Positions 1 through 6,015 of a stretch of DNA of 10,258 nucleotides are shown piece after piece. Position 1 is the stretch's first letter, and each line of letters opens with the position of its first letter. The DNA lies in NCBI GenBank assembly GCA_035291705.1, contig DATDRM010000147.1:1-10258 (forward strand). Reading direction: 5' to 3'. The notes under the pieces are model-generated. The model ran no database searches. It was not told the origin of the DNA and saw only the letters and a program-made list of their open reading frames with translations. Source of the DNA: DATDRM01 sp035291705. GTDB taxonomy: Bacteria; Chloroflexota; Anaerolineae; Anaerolineales; UBA4823. Made by a program: the position numbers and the translations under genes.

Positions 1-1
1 G

Positions 2-334
2 AATGTAGATTTCCGCGTCGATGATGTCACCCGCCTCAAGGACCTGTCTGGCCCATTCGACCTGATCCTGGACATGGGCTGCTATCACAGTCTGCAGCCC
101 GAGGGTCGACAGGCATACCTGGACAACCTGGATCGCCTGCTGGCTCCGGACGGGACCTTCCTGTTGTATGTGTTTTTTCGCCATCCTGACGCATCCGGCC
201 CCGGCCTGGAGGAATCCGACCTTGAAGCCATTAGCGCCTATTTAAATCTGGTCAACCGACAGGATGGCAGCGAACGCGGCCTGCGCCGTTCAGCCTGGTT
301 GACTTTCGAGAGACGAAGGACGGTGGACGATTGA
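2..334 (+). CDS. Class I SAM-dependent methyltransferase, C-terminal part (5' end outside window)
   Basis: The gene is open from the window edge, leaving 110 visible residues; the N-terminal SAM-binding glycine motif lies outside. Visible are an acidic strand (VDFRVDDVTRL), then FDLILDMGCYHSL, which fits the motif IV strand and loop of Rossmann-fold methyltransferases, then a helix and LLAPDGTFLLYVFF, the usual post-motif region before strand 6. The ending RSAWLTFERR is typical of small-molecule or uncharacterised class I methyltransferases. Substrate cannot be told. The last residues (RRRTVDD) are encoded by a 7-bp tandem repeat and are probably not part of the fold. The stop lies 10 bases before the next start, so the two genes are probably co-transcribed. 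The family call is fairly sure; the specific function is unknown. Confidence 0.8.
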   Translation, partial: NVDFRVDDVTRLKDLSGPFDLILDMGCYHSLQPEGRQAYLDNLDRLLAPDGTFLLYVFFRHPDASGPGLEESDLEAISAYLNLVNRQDGSERGLRRSAWLTFERRRTVDD

Positions 335-346
335 CGAAGGACGAAT
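312..346 (+). repeat. Five-unit 7-bp tandem repeat, consensus GACGAAG
   Basis: Five contiguous heptamers can be read: GACGAAG, GACGGTG, GACGATT, GACGAAG, GACGAAT. All keep GACG; the last three bases vary. The array begins in the 3' end of the methyltransferase gene, contains its TGA (332-334), supplies the AAGGA (337-341) that may act as ribosome-binding site, and runs into the ATG (345-347) of the next gene. The repeat is directly visible; any function is inference. Confidence 0.8.
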
Positions 347-1304
347 GAGATTTCTTTTCCTCTTCCTCGACGGTGTTGGCCTGGGAGCCGACGATCCAGG
401 TATAAATCCTTTCGCCCTGGTTGAAATGCCTCACTTGCAGGGCTTGCTGGGGGGAGATCGCCTGCTGTTGGACGCAATCCCGGCGGTTGAAGCAGGCGAC
501 CCAACTCACGTCGCCTCCCTGCAAACCGAGCGCGCCACCCTGCTCGCCTTGGATGCCAGCCTGGGCGTGGAAGGCCTGCCCCAATCGGCGACCGGGCAGG
601 CGACCTTGCTGACCGGCGTAAACGTCCCCGCCGCGATCGGTTATCACTACGGCCCCAAGCCGAACCAGGCAGTAGCCGAGTTCTTGCGAAACGGCAACCT
701 GTTCACCACTCTCCGGCGCAGTGGCCGAAGTGCAGCCCTGGTCAACGCTTACCCGCCAGGCTATTTCGCGGCGATCGAGTCGGGCCGCCGGCTTTTCTCG
801 GCCATTCCCCTGGCCGTCTCCAGCGCCGGCCTCCCCTTGAGGACGAGCCAGGACCTGTTGGCCGGGATGGCGCTCTCCGCCGATTTCACCGGGCAGGGCT
901 GGCGCGACCGCCTGGGACTGCCTGAAACCCCCGTTTTATCCCCCTACAAGGCTGGGGAACGCCTGGCAGCCCTGGCCCGGGAGGTCGACCTGGCCTTCTT
1001 CGAGTTCTGGCTGAGCGACTACGCCGGGCACGCTCAGGACCTGGAATCCGCCCGCACCTTGCTCACCTCTCTCGACCAAGTGCTGAGCGGGTTGCTCGCC
1101 GCGTGGGACGACGAAGAGGGCTTGGTCTTGCTCACCTCAGACCACGGCAACCTGGAAGACTTGAGCACCCGCCGCCACACCCCCAACCCGGTGCCCGCCC
1201 TGTTGATCGGCGACCGAGCTCACCGCGATGCCTTCACCGCTTCCTTACGCGATCTGACCGGAGTGACTCCAGCGATTTTGAATTTTCTTGAAGCGGGGAT
1301 ATAA
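345..1304 (+). CDS. Alkaline-phosphatase-superfamily metalloenzyme (phosphoglycerate mutase/phosphopentomutase-like)
   Basis: This 319-residue protein carries the two-metal site of the iPGM/phosphopentomutase/alkaline phosphatase superfamily. The N-terminal FLFLDGVGLG gives metal ligand D9. The SATGQATLLTG segment (81-91) holds the nucleophile, S81 or T83. DYAGH gives D225 and H229, TSDHGN gives D266 and H267, and RHTPNPVP gives H278. All expected ligands are present, so it should be active as a phosphotransferase or hydrolase. It is far shorter than cofactor-independent phosphoglycerate mutase (about 510 residues) and shorter than phosphopentomutase (about 390): only about 140 residues separate the nucleophile from D225, so the cap domain is reduced. 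The substrate is not predictable. The ATG has AAGGA only 3 bases upstream, taken from the heptamer repeat. It probably shares a transcript with the methyltransferase. Confidence 0.85.
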   Translation: MRFLFLFLDGVGLGADDPGINPFALVEMPHLQGLLGGDRLLLDAIPAVEAGDPTHVASLQTERATLLALDASLGVEGLPQSATGQATLLTGVNVPAAIGYHYGPKPNQAVAEFLRNGNLFTTLRRSGRSAALVNAYPPGYFAAIESGRRLFSAIPLAVSSAGLPLRTSQDLLAGMALSADFTGQGWRDRLGLPETPVLSPYKAGERLAALAREVDLAFFEFWLSDYAGHAQDLESARTLLTSLDQVLSGLLAAWDDEEGLVLLTSDHGNLEDLSTRRHTPNPVPALLIGDRAHRDAFTASLRDLTGVTPAILNFLEAGI

Positions 1305-1305
1305 T
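1278..1305 (+). promoter_or_regulatory. Probable sigma-70 promoter of the DegV gene
   Basis: TTGAAT (1278-1283), a 16-base spacer and a perfect TATAAT (1300-1305). The -10 box overlaps the TAA stop (1302-1304) of the metalloenzyme gene. Transcription would begin near 1312, giving a leader of about 58 bases before the DegV start. The -35 matches consensus at four of six positions. Start-site position is inferred. Confidence 0.55.
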
Positions 1306-1308
1306 ATT

Positions 1309-1318
1309 AACCTAGGTT
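1309..1318. other. 10-bp perfect palindrome AACCTAGGTT at the presumed transcription start
   Basis: A perfect palindrome lies 3 bases downstream of the TATAAT box, covering the predicted +1 of the DegV transcript. Its position suits an operator, but a 10-bp palindrome with no other copy recognised here is weak evidence. It has no loop and is not followed by a T-run, so it is not a terminator. Confidence 0.3.
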
Positions 1319-1369
1319 CGGGATAAGCAATATCGATCGTTTTAGGGCACGGATTCACACAGATATCAA

Positions 1370-2242
1370 ATGATTACCAAAGTCGCAATTGTCACCGATA
1401 GCTGCGCCAGCATCCCAGAATCGATCCTGGAAGCGTTGGACATCCATTGGGTTCCCTATTACATCCACCGCGGCAAGGAAGCCCTGCGTGACCTGGTGAC
1501 CATCCAGCGTGAGGCTTTCTACAAGTGGCTGTCGACTGCCAGGGAACTGCCTACAACCGCCAGCCCTGGGCCGGGCGATTACCTCGAAATATACGAAAGA
1601 CTGGCCAATGAGCAAAGTGTGAATGGAATTGTCAGCATCCACATGACCTCCAAAGGGAGTGGCGCTTACCAGGCCGCGCGCGCTGCCCAAGAGATGGTCA
1701 AGGAAACCCTGCCTGAACTGGTGGTGGAAGTGATCGATACACTCAACGTGTCGATGTGTCACGGTTGGATGGTGATCGAGGCCGCCCGGGCGGCTCTGGC
1801 GGGCAAATCGCTGGCGGATATCGTCGACCTGGTCAAGGAGATGATCCCGGTGACGCGCATGATCCAGACCGCTGACACGCTCAAATACCTCTATATGGGG
1901 GGCAGGATCGGAAAGGCAAAGCACCTGGTTGGGAGCTTATTGAATATCAAGCCCTTGATCGGCATGGAAGACGGGGTGATCGTCCCGCTCGGAACGGCGC
2001 GCAGCCGCAACCGGGCTTACCAGATGATGGTCGATAAGGTCGAAGCGGCCGTGGGCTCGATGGGGAAGATCAAGGTCGCTTACGTGCACGCCGCCGCCCA
2101 GGAAGAAGCCGAAAAGATCAAGTTCCTAATCGAAGCCCGCCTGACTGTCGTCGAATCGCTGATCGCCGAGCTGTCGCCTGCGCTGGGGGTGCACACCGGG
2201 CCTGGGACGGCCGGGCTGTGCTATTACCCGGTGGACAGTTAA
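1370..2242 (+). CDS. DegV family protein (FakB-like fatty-acid-binding protein)
   Basis: At 290 residues this has the usual DegV length. Features in order: KVAIVTDSCASIP (4-16), the N-terminal DegV signature; PTTASPGPGDY (61-71), where the family usually has TSxPS; SIHMTSKGSGAYQAA (89-103); DTLKYLYMGGRIG (169-181) with LLNIKPLIGMEDG (190-202); TARSR (209-213) with the arginine position near FakB R202; and GVHTGPGTAG (273-282), holding the conserved histidine. DegV/FakB proteins bind a fatty acid in the cytoplasm and, with the kinase FakA, allow formation of acyl-phosphate for PlsX/PlsY. No FakA is in the window, so the pathway role is inference. The start matches the family N-terminus, but no clear Shine-Dalgarno precedes it. 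Its TAA (followed by a second TAA) overlaps the opposing phosphatase stop. Confidence 0.9.
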   Translation: MITKVAIVTDSCASIPESILEALDIHWVPYYIHRGKEALRDLVTIQREAFYKWLSTARELPTTASPGPGDYLEIYERLANEQSVNGIVSIHMTSKGSGAYQAARAAQEMVKETLPELVVEVIDTLNVSMCHGWMVIEAARAALAGKSLADIVDLVKEMIPVTRMIQTADTLKYLYMGGRIGKAKHLVGSLLNIKPLIGMEDGVIVPLGTARSRNRAYQMMVDKVEAAVGSMGKIKVAYVHAAAQEEAEKIKFLIEARLTVVESLIAELSPALGVHTGPGTAGLCYYPVDS

Positions 2243-2922
2243 TAACCATCCCCAGGATATACCCGCCACCTCCGCTCCATTGCTACTGCCCTCAGCCGTT
2301 CATCCGGATACGTCGCCACTGGATGTCCGACCATCTCTAAAAGGTGCAGGTCAGATATCGAATCGGCGTAGGCGTAGCTGGCCTGAAAGTCCACCTCCAG
2401 CCCGTTGCGTTGTAAGAAGGCTCTCGTCAGAATAGCCTTGTTCTCATCCAGGCACACTGGCTCCAGGCTTCGCCCGCTGAAGCGTCCCACGCGCACTTCA
2501 AACTCGGTGCCCACCACGTGCTGCGCGCCGATCTCTTTGGCAATGCTCTTCAATAGGGGCAAAGGTCCGCCGGAAACGAGCACGATCAGGTCTCCCGCAG
2601 ACCGGTGTGTATCCAGCAAATTGCGCATCTCCCAGCGCCAATGCTGGCTGATAAACTCCTTTACAACCCAATCCCATACCGCTTGCGCTTCCTGAGGGGT
2701 GAAGCCACGCACATACCAGGCCAGGTGCGCCGCCCACGGCTTGCGAAACGCCCCTTCAGAGATCAACCCCCACCGGCGGAGAAAATAATAAGGGGTGTGG
2801 TAGACCCAAAAGGCGCGGTGCGTCCAATGTCGCAACCCGTGCGCTTTAAAGAACTCCATCACCCCTTCCCAAACGCGTGTATCGGTCAGGGTGCCATCGA
2901 CATCGAAGAAGGCGGCTTTCAG
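2239..2922 (-). CDS. HAD-IB family phosphatase, CTG start
   Basis: The product is 227 residues if started at CTG 2922-2920. That start is the only one that keeps motif I, FFDVDGTLTD, with nucleophile D7 and acid/base D9. An in-frame TGA lies about 30 bases upstream and no ATG, GTG or TTG comes between. The next start, GTG at 2862, would remove the catalytic aspartates. Motif II is VLVSGGP (S117), motif III K162 in DENKAIL, and motif IV YADSISDLHLL (D187, D191). The order and spacing match HAD subfamily IB (SerB, CicA and lipid-phosphate-phosphatase relatives); substrate unknown. Translation is probably coupled to the acyl-CoA ligase: CTG and the ligase TGA share the sequence CTGA, and AAGGAGG lies 7 bases upstream. 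The coupling invites a guess of lipid-linked substrate, which is inference. Confidence 0.85.
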   Translation of the reverse strand: MKAAFFDVDGTLTDTRVWEGVMEFFKAHGLRHWTHRAFWVYHTPYYFLRRWGLISEGAFRKPWAAHLAWYVRGFTPQEAQAVWDWVVKEFISQHWRWEMRNLLDTHRSAGDLIVLVSGGPLPLLKSIAKEIGAQHVVGTEFEVRVGRFSGRSLEPVCLDENKAILTRAFLQRNGLEVDFQASYAYADSISDLHLLEMVGHPVATYPDERLRAVAMERRWRVYPGDGY

Positions 2923-4601
2923 CCCACCGCCTCCTTGTGCTCCCGCACCAGCTCACGGCGCAGGATCTTGCCAACCGTGGTCTTGGGCAACGCTGTGCGG
3001 AACTCTACCAGCGTGGGTACTTTGTACTTCGCCAGGCGTTCCGTGCACCAGGCTTTGACCTCTTCTTCGGTCAGTGTCTCGCCGGGCCTTACCACCACCC
3101 AGGCTTTGACTGTCTCGCCGCGATATGGATCAGGGACGCCCGCCACGCCGGCTTCCAACACCTTAGGATTCTCTGTGATGACCTCCTCGACCTCGCGCGG
3201 CCAGACCTGGTAACCGCCCGGTTTGATCAGCTCTTTCTTGCGGTCGACGATGTAGAAATAGCCATCCTCGTCCATGCGGGCGATGTCTCCGGTGTACAGC
3301 CAGCCTTCCCGCAGCGTGTTGGCAGTTTCGGTAGGCATGTTATGGTAACCCTTCATCACCTGCGGACCCTTGACGACCAGCTCGCCGATATCGCCTACCG
3401 GCAAGGCGGTCACGCCATCGTCCAGGCTGATGATCCTGCAATCCACATCTGGCAACGGCAGGCCGATCGACCCGGTGCGGTTTTCACCGAGCAAAGGGTT
3501 GCAATGGGTAGCCGTGGGCGCCTCAGACAGGCCATATCCCTCAAAGACGGTACCCCCCGTGAGAGCCTCGAATTTCTCCTTGGTATCCCGCATTAAAGGG
3601 GCCGAGCCAGAGATACAGCCCTTGATCGTGCGCAGGTTGTATTTGCCAGCCAAAACATCCGGGTGGTTATTGATGGCGTTATACAGTGTGGGCACACCGG
3701 GGAAAACGGTGGCTTTGTATTTCTGGATATTGGTCAGCACATCTTTTAAGTCTCGCGGGTTGGGCACCATGACCAACCCCGCGCCGGTGCGGATGGCGAA
3801 GAGCATCCCCGCCACCATACCATACACATGGAAGAGTGGGATGGCCATCAACACGGTTTCTTTGCCATCCTCAGCGTTGACCAACCAGGTGCGGATTTGA
3901 AGCGCATTGGCCACCAGATTGCGGTGCATGGCGATCGCCGCCTTCGAGATGCCGGTGGTTCCGCCGCTGTACTGAAACAGGGCCTTGTCGTCTGGGCTGA
4001 CTTCTACCTTCGGCCGGTCTTCCGGCTTGTGACGAGCGATCAGGTCTTGCATCCAGACATCGCCCTCGGCCAGCTGCACACGGAAACCGCCTTTTTTCTC
4101 TTTTGTCAGCCCAAACAGGAAAGCCAGCACCGGCGGTAGGGCTTCTTTTATATTCGTGACGACCACCGAGCGGATCTTAGTTTTCGGCTGAACTCCTTTG
4201 ATCAGGTTGTAGAAGTTGCTCATCACCAGCATGACTTCGATGCCGGCGTCGTTCACCTGGTGCTCGATTTCTCGGGCGGTGTAGAGCGGATTGGTTGCCA
4301 CGACCACTGCGCCCAGTTTTAGAATGGCAAAATAAGCCAGTACGAACTGAGGAGTGTTTGGCATAAAAATGCCCACCTGGTCACCTTTCTTAACCCCCAG
4401 GTCAGCCAGTCCAGCTGCCAGGCGGTCGGTGAGCTCGTTCATTTCCCGATAAGATATCTTTGCCCCCTTGAAGATGGTGCACGGCGCATCGGGATATTTA
4501 CGCGCCGCCTCTTCCAACAAAACAAACAGGGGAACATTCGGGTAATCGATGTGCTGAGGGACGCCCTCATCGTAATGCTTGAACCAGGGCTTTTCGCTCA
4601 T
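2919..4601 (-). CDS. Long-chain fatty acid-CoA ligase (AMP-binding enzyme)
   Basis: This 560-residue ANL-superfamily enzyme would activate a fatty acid with ATP to acyl-AMP and then acyl-CoA. The phosphate loop is YSGGTTGISK (211-220), followed by A221 where the family usually has glycine. LFHVYGM (256-262) matches the acyl-binding region. A further motif is GYGLSE (355-360). YTGDIA (436-441) and VDRKKELIKPGGYQVWPREVE (within 452-472) form the C-terminal hinge and FACS signature. K545 in VGKILRRE is the expected adenylation lysine. The length matches FadD. The ATG is preceded by GGAGGA at 5 bases. A near-consensus promoter lies about 70 bases upstream, and the HAD phosphatase follows in a translationally coupled arrangement. 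Soluble or membrane-peripheral location is expected. I give no symbol because several FadD paralogues are common. Confidence 0.93.
   Translation of the reverse strand: MSEKPWFKHYDEGVPQHIDYPNVPLFVLLEEAARKYPDAPCTIFKGAKISYREMNELTDRLAAGLADLGVKKGDQVGIFMPNTPQFVLAYFAILKLGAVVVATNPLYTAREIEHQVNDAGIEVMLVMSNFYNLIKGVQPKTKIRSVVVTNIKEALPPVLAFLFGLTKEKKGGFRVQLAEGDVWMQDLIARHKPEDRPKVEVSPDDKALFQYSGGTTGISKAAIAMHRNLVANALQIRTWLVNAEDGKETVLMAIPLFHVYGMVAGMLFAIRTGAGLVMVPNPRDLKDVLTNIQKYKATVFPGVPTLYNAINNHPDVLAGKYNLRTIKGCISGSAPLMRDTKEKFEALTGGTVFEGYGLSEAPTATHCNPLLGENRTGSIGLPLPDVDCRIISLDDGVTALPVGDIGELVVKGPQVMKGYHNMPTETANTLREGWLYTGDIARMDEDGYFYIVDRKKELIKPGGYQVWPREVEEVITENPKVLEAGVAGVPDPYRGETVKAWVVVRPGETLTEEEVKAWCTERLAKYKVPTLVEFRTALPKTTVGKILRRELVREHKEAVG
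2930..2936 (-). promoter_or_regulatory. Strong Shine-Dalgarno (AAGGAGG) deciding the CTG start of the HAD phosphatase
   Basis: AAGGAGG on the minus strand lies within the last codons of the acyl-CoA ligase (residues H-K-E-A), 7 bases before CTG 2922-2920. A full-strength ribosome-binding site at the right spacing inside the upstream coding sequence supports initiation at the CTG rather than at the GTG 60 bases downstream. Confidence 0.7.
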
Positions 4602-4671
4602 TTTGTTCCTCCAATAGAGAGTAAATTGAACATGGAAAAAAAGTTGACCGCGGTTTTAAGGTTCTCTTAAT

Positions 4672-4700
4672 AGTATAGAGTCATTTACCGCGAATGTCAA
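4672..4700 (-). promoter_or_regulatory. Near-consensus sigma-70 promoter of the acyl-CoA ligase operon
   Basis: On the minus strand: TTGACA (4700-4695), a 17-base spacer, TATACT (4677-4672). The -35 is perfect and the -10 differs at one base. It begins immediately after the miaA stop. Transcription should start near 4665, giving a leader of about 64 bases that ends in GGAGGA before the ligase ATG. An 8-bp palindrome, ACCGCGGT (4654-4647), lies shortly downstream of the expected start and could be an operator; that is speculative. Confidence 0.8.
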
Positions 4701-5630
4701 TCAGTTTTTCAACCAATCTCGAATCATGCGTTGCAGGTCATCTACTGTTTCTGGCCCGACCCGGGACCAGCGAATTTCGGGATCGCTCTCTTTGAACCAG
4801 TTTGCCTGGCGGCGGACGAACTGGCGCGTGCGCCGTTTCATTGCAGCCGCTGCTTCTTCTAGGGTGATCTTCCCATCCAGATAGGCGATCATCTCCTGAT
4901 AACCGATAGCCGATAGCGTCGGAAGGTTAGGGGAATAACCCTCTTGCAGCAAATCCTGCACCTCGTCAAGCAGACCGGCTGCCAACATCCCCTCGATGCG
5001 GTTGTCAATCCGAGCATATAGCTCAGAGCGAGGCCTGGTTAACCCCAGGAGCAGCGTTCGGTAGGGGGAGCCGCCGCGTCCGCGCAGCTCCGAAAAACGC
5101 CGACCAGTGCGCAGAATCACCTCCAGGGCGCGCAGGGTGCGGCGCACGTTGCGATAATCGATGCTCAATGCCGCCTGCGGGTCCAGACTGGCCAGGCGGG
5201 CATGCAACCCTTGCGCCCCCACCTCTGCCGCCCAGCTTTCCAGAACCGCACGCCATTGCGAGTCCGGCGCGGTCTGCGGAACTTGCCATCCTTCGATCAC
5301 CGCACGGACATACTGCCCGGTCCCGCCCACCAGGAAGGGCAACCGTCGGCGATAATGGATCCCAGCGATGGCCTGATGAGCCGCGTCTTGGAAGACTGTC
5401 AGGCTCCAGATTTCGTCTGGATCGGCCACATCGATCAAATGGTGGGGAACGTGCCCCCGCTCGGCCGGTGTCGGCTTGGCTGTGCCGATGTCCATGCCGC
5501 GGTAAAAAAGGCGTGAGTCCGCGGAAACGATCTCGCCGCCCAAGCCTTCAGCCAGCTGGATGGCGATCTCGGTCTTACCCACCGCTGTCGGGCCGAGGAT
5601 GACCACCAGGGGCAGGTTAGTGGAGGGCAT
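4701..5630 (-). CDS. miaA: tRNA dimethylallyltransferase MiaA
   Basis: MiaA transfers dimethylallyl from DMAPP to N6 of A37 in tRNAs reading UNN codons. The 309-residue product has the P-loop GPTAVGKT (13-20), SADSRLFYRGMDIGTAKPTP (36-55), where DSR and the DIGTAKP loop are the substrate-binding signature, VGGTGQYVRA (101-110), and a C-terminal RRRTRQFVRRQANWFK corresponding to the TRQ..KRQ.TWF signature. Length is normal for bacteria. I chose ATG 5630; a TTG two codons upstream (5636) is also possible. There is no clear Shine-Dalgarno, but the start lies 14 bases inside the end of yraN, so translational coupling is likely. It is the last gene of the glycosyltransferase-yraN-miaA set, and the ligase promoter begins at the next base. 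Confidence 0.95.
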   Translation of the reverse strand: MPSTNLPLVVILGPTAVGKTEIAIQLAEGLGGEIVSADSRLFYRGMDIGTAKPTPAERGHVPHHLIDVADPDEIWSLTVFQDAAHQAIAGIHYRRRLPFLVGGTGQYVRAVIEGWQVPQTAPDSQWRAVLESWAAEVGAQGLHARLASLDPQAALSIDYRNVRRTLRALEVILRTGRRFSELRGRGGSPYRTLLLGLTRPRSELYARIDNRIEGMLAAGLLDEVQDLLQEGYSPNLPTLSAIGYQEMIAYLDGKITLEEAAAAMKRRTRQFVRRQANWFKESDPEIRWSRVGPETVDDLQRMIRDWLKN

Positions 5631-6015
5631 TTTCAAAATGACGGATGGTGGGGGCCTGGTTGGGATGGTAGCGTTGGATGGCGATCACATCGATCCTCCA
5701 ATCGCCTTCCAATTCCGGGTGCTGTTGAAGGTAAGCCTGGGCCGCCGCCAGCAAATGGGCCTGCTTGCGGGCATTGACCGACTCTTCCGGCAGACCAAAG
5801 GCGCGCGAAGCACGCGTCTTGACCTCCACAAAGACAGTCACCCACTTCTCCCCCGAGATTTCCACAATACTCCCTTCCCTCTGGCGGGCAACCAGGTCGA
5901 TTTCACCATAGGGTGTGCGGGCGTTGCGGTCGATAATCGAATAACCGTGCTGTAAGAGATAATCTGCCGCCAGCGTTTCCCCCCACCGTCCCAAGGATTG
6001 GCGGGTAGTGCTCAT
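5617..6015 (-). CDS. YraN/UPF0102 family endonuclease-like protein
   Basis: A 132-residue member of the UPF0102 (YraN) family, which has a Holliday-junction-resolvase-like nuclease fold of unproven role. Visible are GRWGETLAADYLLQHGY (9-25), with the conserved G..GE.A pattern, then RTPYGEIDLVA (33-43), holding the acidic E-x-D pair, and FVEVKTR (62-68), the E-x-K catalytic-like motif. Between the last two is an insertion of roughly 12 residues (about 46-58, REGSIVEISGEKW) that many family members lack. The rest follows the family pattern (VNARKQAHLL, WRIDVIAI). ATG and the upstream glycosyltransferase TGA overlap as ATGA. The 3' end overlaps miaA. Presence of all acidic residues suggests an intact protein. 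Confidence 0.9.
   Translation of the reverse strand: MSTTRQSLGRWGETLAADYLLQHGYSIIDRNARTPYGEIDLVARQREGSIVEISGEKWVTVFVEVKTRASRAFGLPEESVNARKQAHLLAAAQAYLQQHPELEGDWRIDVIAIQRYHPNQAPTIRHFENALH

Noticed and set aside
1355..1924. Minus-strand open frame opposite the DegV gene
   Set aside because: His/Asp/Arg-rich translation typical of antisense to a conserved coding gene; no recognised domain.
2239..2862. Starting the HAD phosphatase at GTG 2862
   Set aside because: It would remove FFDVDGTLTD, the motif with the catalytic aspartates, and it lacks a good ribosome-binding site compared with AAGGAGG before CTG 2922.
2605..3596. Plus-strand open frames opposite the phosphatase and ligase
   Set aside because: Low-complexity Arg/Pro/Ser-rich translations with no motifs, lying antisense to clearly conserved genes.
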